From NCBI GenBank assembly GCA_049890195.1, contig JBMHBY010000008.1:1-64000 (forward strand): a DNA stretch of 64,000 nucleotides, written 5' to 3'. A model generated the notes under the pieces. It had not been told where the DNA came from. It worked only from the letters and a program-made list of their open reading frames with translations, and did no database searches. Both the position numbers and the translations under genes were made by a program. Positions 57,219 to 64,000 of the stretch are shown one piece after another; the stretch's first letter is position 1; each line of letters begins with the position of its first letter. This stretch comes from JAYQKL01 sp049890195 (lineage in GTDB: Bacteria; Pseudomonadota; Alphaproteobacteria; RS24).

Positions 57219-60099
57219 TGCGGCCCGCGCACTGGCTTTTTTCACGGACTGCCTGGAGGTCTGGACCGCTGGCCTGGCTGACAGTGAACAGGCGCAGGCG
57301 GTTCGTGTGCTGCAGGCGCATCGTGACTTTTTCCTCAGCCTGTTTGACGCTTCCCCTTTTCTGACCCGCATCATTCGCACGCGCCCCGGGCTGTTGGCTG
57401 AAATGTCAGAGGATTTTTCAGCTTTGGATAAGGCCGTGGAAACGTTGACCACCGACCTTGGGGCGGCGCTGGCAGGTTGTGGCTCCGAGGCAGAGGTAAT
57501 GACCTGTTTGCGCCGGGCACGCCAGAAAGTCGCGTTTCTGGTGGCTTGTGGTGATGTGGCCCAAGGCTGGCCAGTGCATAAAGTCACCGGTCTTTTGAGC
57601 GACTTCGCAGATGCCTGTGTGTCGGCCAGTGTGGCGTTCCTGCTGCGTCAGGCACAGGCCTCAGGCGATGTGCTGGAGGGTGCCGATCTTGATGCAAGCG
57701 GTCTGGCGGTGCTGGCGCTCGGCAAGCATGGTGCGGCAGAGTTGAATTATTCGTCTGATATCGATCTGGTGGCCTTTTTTGAGCCGGACAGTCTCCCGCT
57801 GCGCCCGGGGCTGGAGGATCAGGTGTTTTTTGTTGTTCTGGTGCAAAAGCTGGTTCACCTGCTGCAGTCGCCGACCGCTGACGGGTTTGCTTTTCGTGTC
57901 GATTTGCGTTTGCGCCCAGATCCCGGCGCCACAAAAATCGCTGTTTCGCTGCCGGCGGCGGCGGCCTATTACGAGACCATGGGACAGAACTGGGAGCGTG
58001 CCGCCTATATCAAGGCTCGACCGGTGGCGGGGGACAGAGAAGCCGGCGCACGGTTTTTGGAGACCATCAGGCCGTTTATCTGGCGGCGCAACCTCGATTT
58101 TGCCGCCATAGCCGATGTCCATGCCATGAAGCGCCAGATTCATGCTGTGCGCGGCCATGCCCAGATTGCCGTGGCCGGTCATAATGTGAAGCTGGGGCGT
58201 GGTGGCATTCGTGAGATCGAATTTTTCGTCCAAACCCAACAGTTGATTGCCGGGGGCAGGGATGAAAGCCTGCGGGGTATCCGAACCTGTGCCGTGCTGC
58301 CCGCTTTGGCTGAGGCAGGCTGGATTGAACCGGCGGCCGGTCAGGAGCTGGTCAACGCCTATGAGTTTTTGCGCCGGGTCGAACACCGCCTGCAGATGAT
58401 GGATGACGAACAAACCCACACCATCCCGGATCAGCCGGACAAGCTGTCCCGCTTTGTCCGGTTTATGGGTTATCGTACAGAGGATGATTTTGGTCTGGCA
58501 CTGACACAGGTTTTGGCATGTGTGCAGGGGCATTATGCCCGTTTGTTTGAAAGCGAGCAGGATCTCACTGTGCTGTCCGGGAGTCTGGTTTTTACCGGAG
58601 TGCAGGATGACCCGGAGACACTTGAAACACTCGCCAAAATGGGGTTCTCCAACACCACCGGCATCAGCGGGCAGATTCGCAGTTGGCATACGGGGCGTTA
58701 TCCCGCCATGCGGTCTGCGCGGGCTCGTGAGTTGTTGACCCGGCTGGTCCCGGACATTCTTGACAACCTGTCGCAAACCCCGGACCCTGATTTCGCGTTT
58801 GCCCGGTTTCATGATTTCCTGACCAGCCTGCCGATGGGGGTTCAACCGTTTTCCCTGTTCAAAGCCAATCCGAAACTTCTGTCTTTGATTGCCGATATTG
58901 TCGGTACGGCGCCACGCTTGTCAGGGCTGCTGGCCCGCCAGCCCATCATGCTCGACAGCCTGCTTGACAAAGCCGGATCGGATGTGGGTCGGGACGGGGA
59001 AAAGGGGCTGACGACGGCACTTTCGGCCGGCATTGACACTGCATCGGACTTTGAAACCCAGCTCGATATGATGCGGATTTGGGCGCGGGAGCAGTCCTTT
59101 CACATCAGCACCCGCCTTTTGGGCGGCAGCATTCCACCCGCCGCTGCCGCAGCCGGTTACTCGGCCATCGCCACAGCCTGTGTCCGCGCCGGCGTGGATA
59201 TTGTCGCCCGCGACATGGAGCGGCGTCACGGCGTCGTCGAAGGGGGGTCTTGGGCGGTCATCGGTTTGGGCAAGTTCGGCAGCCGTGAAATGTCCGCCTC
59301 TTCGGATCTGGATCTGATCATGATTTGTGATGCCCCGGATTTTGCAGGTGTTTCCGATGGCTCGGTTCCGCTTGCGGCTGACGTCTATTATGCGCGCCTG
59401 GCGCGGCGCCTGATTGCCGTCTTGACAGCCCCGACATCGGAGGGGGCGCTGTTCGAGGTGGACACCCGCCTGCGCCCGTCCGGAAATGCCGGCGCCTTGA
59501 TTTCCAAGCTGAGCAGTTTTGCCGCTTATCAAAAAGACGATGCATGGACCTGGGAGCACATGGCCTTGACGCGGGCGCGGATCATTGCCGGACCGGAGGC
59601 TTTGCATAAGCGCCTGGACGGCCTGCTAGATGACACTTTGATGCGGCGGCGCGATTCGTCCCGCGTGCTTGCCGATGTCCGTGAGATGCGCGCCCGCATG
59701 GCAAAGAGCAACACCGGGTCGCAGATGTGGGATTTGAAACATGCACCGGGCGGGTTGGTGGACATGGAGTTCATCGCCCAGGGTCTGTATTTGTGTCACG
59801 CCCATGACAGCAAAGTTTTGCGGCCAGGTTCGCCATTGGCCCTGTTTGAGGCGTTGCGGGACATGAATGTCATGAGCTGCGAAGATGAACGGCTGCTGCG
59901 CGAAAGCTGGGCATTCCAGTCCGGCTTGAATCAAATTTTGAAGCTTTGCCTGACCGGATTGCCCAAGGACGGATTTTCCAAAGCCCTGCAAAACCTTCTC
60001 TGTCAGACCGTCAATCTGCCGAGCTTCGACATGGTTGAGGCGGAATTGACGGGCCACCGCAGAAATGTAAGGGGGCTTTATGAAGCCTATCTGGGGTGA
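57175..60099 (+). CDS. glnE: bifunctional glutamine synthetase adenylyltransferase/deadenylase
   Basis: A 974-residue protein with two nucleotidyltransferase domains. The N-terminal deadenylylase has ALGKHGAAELNYSSDIDLVA near 180-200, and the C-terminal adenylyltransferase has GLGKFGSREMSASSDLDLIM near 696-716. It attaches or removes AMP on glutamine synthetase in response to PII and glutamine. It overlaps the kinase gene by 44 bases, so expression may depend on that transcript. The end lacks any fusion. Confidence 0.96.
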   Translation: MTVNPNPPGTQPPHDAARALAFFTDCLEVWTAGLADSEQAQAVRVLQAHRDFFLSLFDASPFLTRIIRTRPGLLAEMSEDFSALDKAVETLTTDLGAALAGCGSEAEVMTCLRRARQKVAFLVACGDVAQGWPVHKVTGLLSDFADACVSASVAFLLRQAQASGDVLEGADLDASGLAVLALGKHGAAELNYSSDIDLVAFFEPDSLPLRPGLEDQVFFVVLVQKLVHLLQSPTADGFAFRVDLRLRPDPGATKIAVSLPAAAAYYETMGQNWERAAYIKARPVAGDREAGARFLETIRPFIWRRNLDFAAIADVHAMKRQIHAVRGHAQIAVAGHNVKLGRGGIREIEFFVQTQQLIAGGRDESLRGIRTCAVLPALAEAGWIEPAAGQELVNAYEFLRRVEHRLQMMDDEQTHTIPDQPDKLSRFVRFMGYRTEDDFGLALTQVLACVQGHYARLFESEQDLTVLSGSLVFTGVQDDPETLETLAKMGFSNTTGISGQIRSWHTGRYPAMRSARARELLTRLVPDILDNLSQTPDPDFAFARFHDFLTSLPMGVQPFSLFKANPKLLSLIADIVGTAPRLSGLLARQPIMLDSLLDKAGSDVGRDGEKGLTTALSAGIDTASDFETQLDMMRIWAREQSFHISTRLLGGSIPPAAAAAGYSAIATACVRAGVDIVARDMERRHGVVEGGSWAVIGLGKFGSREMSASSDLDLIMICDAPDFAGVSDGSVPLAADVYYARLARRLIAVLTAPTSEGALFEVDTRLRPSGNAGALISKLSSFAAYQKDDAWTWEHMALTRARIIAGPEALHKRLDGLLDDTLMRRRDSSRVLADVREMRARMAKSNTGSQMWDLKHAPGGLVDMEFIAQGLYLCHAHDSKVLRPGSPLALFEALRDMNVMSCEDERLLRESWAFQSGLNQILKLCLTGLPKDGFSKALQNLLCQTVNLPSFDMVEAELTGHRRNVRGLYEAYLG

Positions 60100-60162
60100 T
60101 CAAGCGACAACTGACGGGGAAAGCTGTTCCCAGCCGCACATTCTCTTGCTAAGAGAGGGGGT

Positions 60163-61200
60163 ATGAGCAAGTTGAACCCTTCCGATTACAGGTTTTGCGT
60201 GGCGCCGATGATGGACTGGACTGACCGGCATGACCGGTTTTTCCTTCGCCAGATCACACGCAGGGCGCGCCTTTACACCGAAATGGTCACTGCTGATGCC
60301 GTTCTGCATGGCGACCGTACCCGTCTGCTCGGTTTTCATGCAGCGGAGCATCCTTTGGCCTTGCAGCTGGGCGGCAGCGACGCTGACAAGCTGGCAAAGG
60401 CGGCTGAGATTGCGCAAGGCTTCGGCTATGACGAGATCAACCTGAATGTCGGCTGCCCGTCTGACCGGGTGCAGTCCGGGCGTTTCGGCGCCTGTCTGAT
60501 GCAGGAGCCGGATCTGGTGGCGGCATGTGTTGCGGCCATGCGTCGGGCTGTTGACATGCCGGTCACGGTGAAATGCCGCATCGGGGTTGATGATCAGGAA
60601 CCGGAGCAGGCTTTGTTTGAGCTGGTGGAAAAATCCGCCATGGCGGGATGCAGGATTTTCATCATTCATGCCCGCAAAGCCTGGCTGCAGGGGTTGAGTC
60701 CGAAACAGAACCGCGACATTCCCCCGCTGGACTATGAGCTGGTCTATCGTTTGAAACAAGCGCATCCCGAACTTGTCATTGTCATCAATGGCGGCATTGA
60801 AACGCTGGAGCAGGCGGAGAGCCACCTTGCTTTCTGCGACGGTGTCATGTTGGGGCGCGCCGCCTACAAAACCCCTTATCTGCTGGCCGGGGTTGATGCC
60901 CGGTTTTATGGGGAAACAGAGCCGGCACCGAGCCGCGAGCAGGTGCTCGAGAAACTGCTGCCCTATGCAGAAAACCTGGTGGCGGCCGGCCACCCCCTGC
61001 ATGCTTTGACACGTCATCTGATGGGATTGTATCAGGCCCAGCCCGGCGGACGGTTGTGGCGGCGGCATTTGAGCGAGCAGGCACCCAAAGCCGGGGCTGA
61101 TGTGTCTGTTTTGCGGGAGGCGATGGCTGAGATGGCAGCGCGGGCCAGTCGCTCGACTGCCCGGGAACAGGTTTCTGACAGGGAGAGCGAACTGTCATGA
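60163..61200 (+). CDS. dusA: tRNA-dihydrouridine(20/20a) synthase DusA
   Basis: A 345-residue FMN TIM-barrel enzyme reducing uridine 20 of tRNA. FCVAPMMDWTDRHDRFFLR opens it, NVGCPSDRVQSGRFGACLM carries the catalytic Cys (near residue 97), and IIHARKAWLQGLSPKQNR is the DusA-specific segment. INGGIETLEQA and MLGRAAYKTPYLL bind FMN. It lies 63 bases after glnE and overlaps the TauE/SafE gene by ATGA. Confidence 0.95.
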   Translation: MSKLNPSDYRFCVAPMMDWTDRHDRFFLRQITRRARLYTEMVTADAVLHGDRTRLLGFHAAEHPLALQLGGSDADKLAKAAEIAQGFGYDEINLNVGCPSDRVQSGRFGACLMQEPDLVAACVAAMRRAVDMPVTVKCRIGVDDQEPEQALFELVEKSAMAGCRIFIIHARKAWLQGLSPKQNRDIPPLDYELVYRLKQAHPELVIVINGGIETLEQAESHLAFCDGVMLGRAAYKTPYLLAGVDARFYGETEPAPSREQVLEKLLPYAENLVAAGHPLHALTRHLMGLYQAQPGGRLWRRHLSEQAPKAGADVSVLREAMAEMAARASRSTAREQVSDRESELS

Positions 61201-62012
61201 CGGGAATGGAAATTATGGCGTTTGCCGCCATTTATGGTCTGGCGGGCATGGCGGCGGGGCTGATTGCCGGTCTGCTGGGTGTGGGCGGCGGTATTGTCAT
61301 GGTGCCGGTGCTGTTTCAGACTTTCATTTTCATGGGGTTGCCGGAGGCGCTGCAAATGCACCTTGCGGTCGGCAGTTCGCTTGCGGTGATTGTGGTCACG
61401 GCGATTCAGTCCGGTCGGGCCCATCATGCCAAAGGGGCTGTGGATGTTGATATTCTGCGCCTCTGGGCACCGGCGATTGTTTTCGGTGTCGCCTGCGGTG
61501 CGGCGGCGGCACGTTTTTTGACCGCAGACATGCTGAAGCTGGTTTTCGGCGTCTTGTCACTGATTGTGGCGGTGCATCTGAATCTGCCGGAAACCAACAG
61601 GACCGGCGGTCGGGTGCCGTCAAATTTTGTTCAGCGCGGGCTGGCCTCCCTGATCGGTTTCTTTTCCTCCCTGATGGGGATTGGTGGCGGCACTTTCTCG
61701 GTTGCGGCCCTGACTTTTTTCGGCAAACCCATCCACACTGCCGTCGGAACGTCTGCGGCACTGGGCTTCTTTATCGCCCTGCCTGGGGCGCTGGGCTTCA
61801 TGTGGGCCGGCTTTGGCGGCGAAGGGTTGCCGGTTTGGTCTGTCGGCTACGTCAACTTCCTGGCCGTCGCCTGTCTGATGCCGGTGACGGCCCTGTTTGC
61901 CCCATTGGGGGCAAAGCTGGCGCACAGTTTCTCGCGTCTCACCCTGGAGCGGGCTTTCAGTCTGTTTCTTGTGCTGACGGCCGTCAGGATGTTCTGGTCG
62001 CTTTTGGGCTAG
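61197..62012 (+). CDS. TauE/SafE-family sulfite exporter-like permease
   Basis: A 271-residue membrane protein with eight or so helices in two repeats. AGLIAGLLGVGGGIVMVPVL and IGFFSSLMGIGGGTFSVAAL are the paired glycine-rich repeat motifs of the family. Members export sulfite, sulfoacetate or other organosulfonates. Link to the sulfite reductase and cobA genes in this window is suggestive only. It overlaps dusA by 4 bases and its end converges on the phosphohexomutase by 4 bases. Confidence 0.85.
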   Translation: MTGMEIMAFAAIYGLAGMAAGLIAGLLGVGGGIVMVPVLFQTFIFMGLPEALQMHLAVGSSLAVIVVTAIQSGRAHHAKGAVDVDILRLWAPAIVFGVACGAAAARFLTADMLKLVFGVLSLIVAVHLNLPETNRTGGRVPSNFVQRGLASLIGFFSSLMGIGGGTFSVAALTFFGKPIHTAVGTSAALGFFIALPGALGFMWAGFGGEGLPVWSVGYVNFLAVACLMPVTALFAPLGAKLAHSFSRLTLERAFSLFLVLTAVRMFWSLLG

Positions 62013-63508
62013 AGCTTCTGGTCATATTCCCCGACTTCAGGGTGGCCTGACAGAACCGCGTCCAAAGCCTCGAACATGGCGCGCATATTTTCCTCACTGA
62101 CCGGACTTTCGACGACAACGACCAGGCCGGGCTTGTTGGATGAGGCCCGGATCAGCCCCCAAGTCCCGTCTGCCACCGTCACGCGGACCCCGTTCACCGT
62201 GACCAGCCCGGTGATGTCCTGTCCGATCAAGCGGCCACCATCTGCCTTCAGCTGTTCGAAATGCCCCACCACCTTGTCAACGACGCCGTATTTCTCAGTA
62301 TCCGGACAATGCGGCGACATGGTGGGTGAGCCCCATGTTTTCGGTAAAGACCGCCGCAGGTCGGCCATGGAGGCGTCCGGATTGTCATCCAACAGATCAC
62401 AGACCGCCAGCGCCGTCAGCAGGCCGTCATCATAACCGCGTCCGATCGGCTTGTTGAAAAAGAAATGGCCGGATTTTTCAAATCCCGCCAAGGCACCGAT
62501 TTCAAAAGTGTGCCGTTTCATGTAGCTGTGGCCGGTTTTCCAATAGTCGGTCGTGGCGCCAAGTTCAATCAGTTCAGGGTCAGCGGCGAACAGGCCGGTC
62601 GATTTCACATCCGCCACAAACCGTGCATTCTCATGTTTTTTGGCCAGTCCACGGGCAATCAGGACGCCCATCTTATCGGCGAAGATCTCCTCGCCTTCAT
62701 TGTCAACGACACCGCAGCGGTCGCCGTCCCCGTCAAAGGCAAAGCCGATATCCGCCCCGGTCTCGAGAATCTTGTCGCGCATGGCGTGGAGCATCTCCAT
62801 GTCCTCCGGGTTGGGGTTGTGGTTGGGGAAGCTGTGGTCAAGGTCACAATGCAGGGGCACAACCTCAATGCCGAGTTGGGAAAGCACATCTGGTGCAAAG
62901 GCACCGGCCGTCCCGTTGCCGCAGGCGACCACAGCTTTGAGCGGCCGTTTGACGGCGGCCCGGTCCGTCAGGTCGGCTTTGTAGCGCTCCGCCATGTCCG
63001 GGATATAGGTGTAAGTTCCGCCATCGCGGGCAATCCCGGTGCCGTCCAGAACGGTGGTGCGCAAAAGGTTCATCTCATCAGGTCCGAAGGTCAATGGCCG
63101 GTTGGCTCCCATTTTCACACCGGTCCAGCCGTTTTCATTATGGCTTGCCGTCACCATGGCGACAGCCGGGACATCCAATTCAAATTGCGCGAAATAAGCG
63201 GTTGGCGAGAGTGCCAATCCAATGTCATGCACCTTAGCCCCGGCGGCCATCAGCCCGGCAATCAGGGCCTGCTTGATGGACTGGGAGTAGGACCGGAAAT
63301 CATGGCCGACGGCAATGGACGGATTGTCCGTCAATTCATGCAACACATTGCCCAAGCCAAAACCGAGCGCCTGTACGCCAAGCAGATTGATTTCATCAGG
63401 AAACAGCCAGCGGGCGTCATATTCGCGAAAGCCGGTCGGGACAATCAACGGGATGTTTTCAAAATCGGAGGTGTTGGGTTTCAGGTCTGGTCTGGGTTTG
63501 GGGAACAT
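62009..63508 (-). CDS. phosphomannomutase/phosphoglucomutase
   Basis: A 499-residue alpha-D-phosphohexomutase. GFREYDARWLFPDEI is the N-terminal sugar-binding segment. Ser122 in TASHNENG is the phosphoserine. FAFDGDGDRCGVVD holds the Mg ligands, and the C-terminal domain has RASSNKPGLVVVVES for phosphate binding. It interconverts hexose 6- and 1-phosphates, supplying Man-1-P or Glc-1-P for GDP-mannose and cell-surface sugars, including the GDP-mannose used by Gmd in this window. Confidence 0.9.
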   Translation of the reverse strand: MFPKPRPDLKPNTSDFENIPLIVPTGFREYDARWLFPDEINLLGVQALGFGLGNVLHELTDNPSIAVGHDFRSYSQSIKQALIAGLMAAGAKVHDIGLALSPTAYFAQFELDVPAVAMVTASHNENGWTGVKMGANRPLTFGPDEMNLLRTTVLDGTGIARDGGTYTYIPDMAERYKADLTDRAAVKRPLKAVVACGNGTAGAFAPDVLSQLGIEVVPLHCDLDHSFPNHNPNPEDMEMLHAMRDKILETGADIGFAFDGDGDRCGVVDNEGEEIFADKMGVLIARGLAKKHENARFVADVKSTGLFAADPELIELGATTDYWKTGHSYMKRHTFEIGALAGFEKSGHFFFNKPIGRGYDDGLLTALAVCDLLDDNPDASMADLRRSLPKTWGSPTMSPHCPDTEKYGVVDKVVGHFEQLKADGGRLIGQDITGLVTVNGVRVTVADGTWGLIRASSNKPGLVVVVESPVSEENMRAMFEALDAVLSGHPEVGEYDQKL

Positions 63509-63594
63509 TGCCTATCTCGCATTAGGTGTGGCCGACTCACATTGAGTATGTGCTGTCAATTTTACAATCAAATGACGATTACGTATAACGCAGT

Positions 63595-64000
63595 ATGAAC
63601 AAATTGACACAGGAAATCATCCGTCTGCAGCCTTCAGGGACCCCGATGCCACGGGTGGTGCTTGACAAAATGCCGGTTTTTGAACCCGGCTGGGTTTGGC
63701 TGACCGGAGCCGGCCCGGGGGATCCCGGCCTTTTGACCTTGCACGCCGTCAATGCCCTGCAGCAGGCCGAGGTCATTGTTTATGACGCTTTGGTCAGTGA
63801 GGATATTTTGAAGCTGGCGCCGGATGGCGCGGACTTGTTCTATGCCGGCAAGCGCGGCGGTAAACCGTCGATGAAGCAGGAGGATATTTCACAGACACTG
63901 GTGCAGCATGCCAAAAGCGGCAAAAAGGTGTTGCGTCTCAAGGGCGGTGACCCGTTTGTGTTTGGGCGCGGCGGGGAAGAGGCCGAGCGCCTGGTTGCCG
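63595..64000 (+). CDS. cobA: uroporphyrinogen-III C-methyltransferase (partial, runs off the end)
   Basis: The first 135 codons are present. WVWLTGAGPGDPGLLTLHAV is the SAM-binding P-loop of the family, YDALVSEDILKLAP and YAGKRGGKPSMKQEDI follow, and RLKGGDPFVFGRGGEEAE is the substrate loop. It makes precorrin-2 for siroheme (needed by the sulfite reductase at 48199-49857) and, if present, cobalamin. A stretch of about 27 residues precedes the catalytic core, as in short CobA. Whether it is fused to a CysG dehydrogenase cannot be seen. Confidence 0.93.
   Translation, partial: MNKLTQEIIRLQPSGTPMPRVVLDKMPVFEPGWVWLTGAGPGDPGLLTLHAVNALQQAEVIVYDALVSEDILKLAPDGADLFYAGKRGGKPSMKQEDISQTLVQHAKSGKKVLRLKGGDPFVFGRGGEEAERLVA

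Noticed and set aside
57661..58845. 394-codon minus-strand open frame
   Set aside because: Antisense to glnE, which has both nucleotidyltransferase motifs on the plus strand.
63538..63552. Inverted repeat CACAT-N5-ATGTG upstream of cobA
   Set aside because: Five-base arms with a five-base spacer are expected by chance in a 64-kb window, and no regulator or promoter could be tied to it.
62465..63598. 377-codon plus-strand open frame
   Set aside because: Antisense to the phosphohexomutase with its intact phosphoserine and Mg-binding motifs.

Overview
The window reads as chromosomal DNA of an alphaproteobacterium. Lineage markers include the long-tailed L36 protein (rpmJ), a COQ9-family protein divergent from rpsU, TrcR (DUF1013), the split pntAA/pntAB/pntB transhydrogenase next to a small aa3 oxidase subunit IV, DUF2849-cysI-DUF934, and ccmIEFH followed by a two-component pair and glnE. 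COQ9 and the cytochrome c maturation genes point to a respiring, ubiquinone-using cell. I cannot place it below class level. No rRNA, CRISPR array, insertion sequence or intact prophage is visible.

Region 1 (1-12.2 kb) is a surface-polysaccharide locus. It holds a GT4 glycosyltransferase, a methyltransferase, a FAD-type oxidoreductase, a class IV aminotransferase, a fold-III PLP decarboxylase, an HpcH/HpaI aldolase, two paralogous phosphoglycosyl transferases flanking a UDP-GlcNAc 4,6-dehydratase, a Wzz-like protein, a WecA-like transferase and GDP-mannose 4,6-dehydratase. The amino-acid-type enzymes are translationally coupled with sugar genes, which suggests an uncommon amino-acid-derived or amine decoration.

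Region 2 (12.3-34.8 kb) is mostly housekeeping: an MFS carrier, rpmJ, a hydrolase, an N-formylglutamate amidohydrolase, transhydrogenase, rpsU/COQ9, purEK, trcR, rpmE, an ABC exporter, the fabI-aroC-thiE-efp-suhB run on the minus strand, pdxH, an acyl-CoA ligase, an MBL hydrolase, an SMP-30-like protein and tRNA-Gln.

Region 3 (34.8-50.8 kb) carries an Fe-S (6-4) photolyase, an outer-membrane barrel, a minus-strand run (MaoC, msrB, oligopeptidase B, serine hydrolase, nitronate monooxygenase-like), a regulator block (winged helix, stand-alone DnaA domain IV, DUF6456), sufE, an MscS channel, dadA and the sulfite reductase operon.

Region 4 (50.8-64 kb) opens with what looks like the head of a lost gene transfer agent cluster: an intact small-terminase-like gene and only the first codons of a large terminase. 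It continues with ccmI-E-F-H, a short hairpin-terminated region with response-regulator-type repeats, the two-component pair, glnE, dusA, a TauE/SafE permease, a phosphohexomutase, and the start of cobA running off the end. The best leads are the terminase remnant, the amino-acid cassette in the polysaccharide locus, the Asp-to-Asn change shared by both phosphoglycosyl transferases, and the possible small RNA or attenuator before the two-component system.
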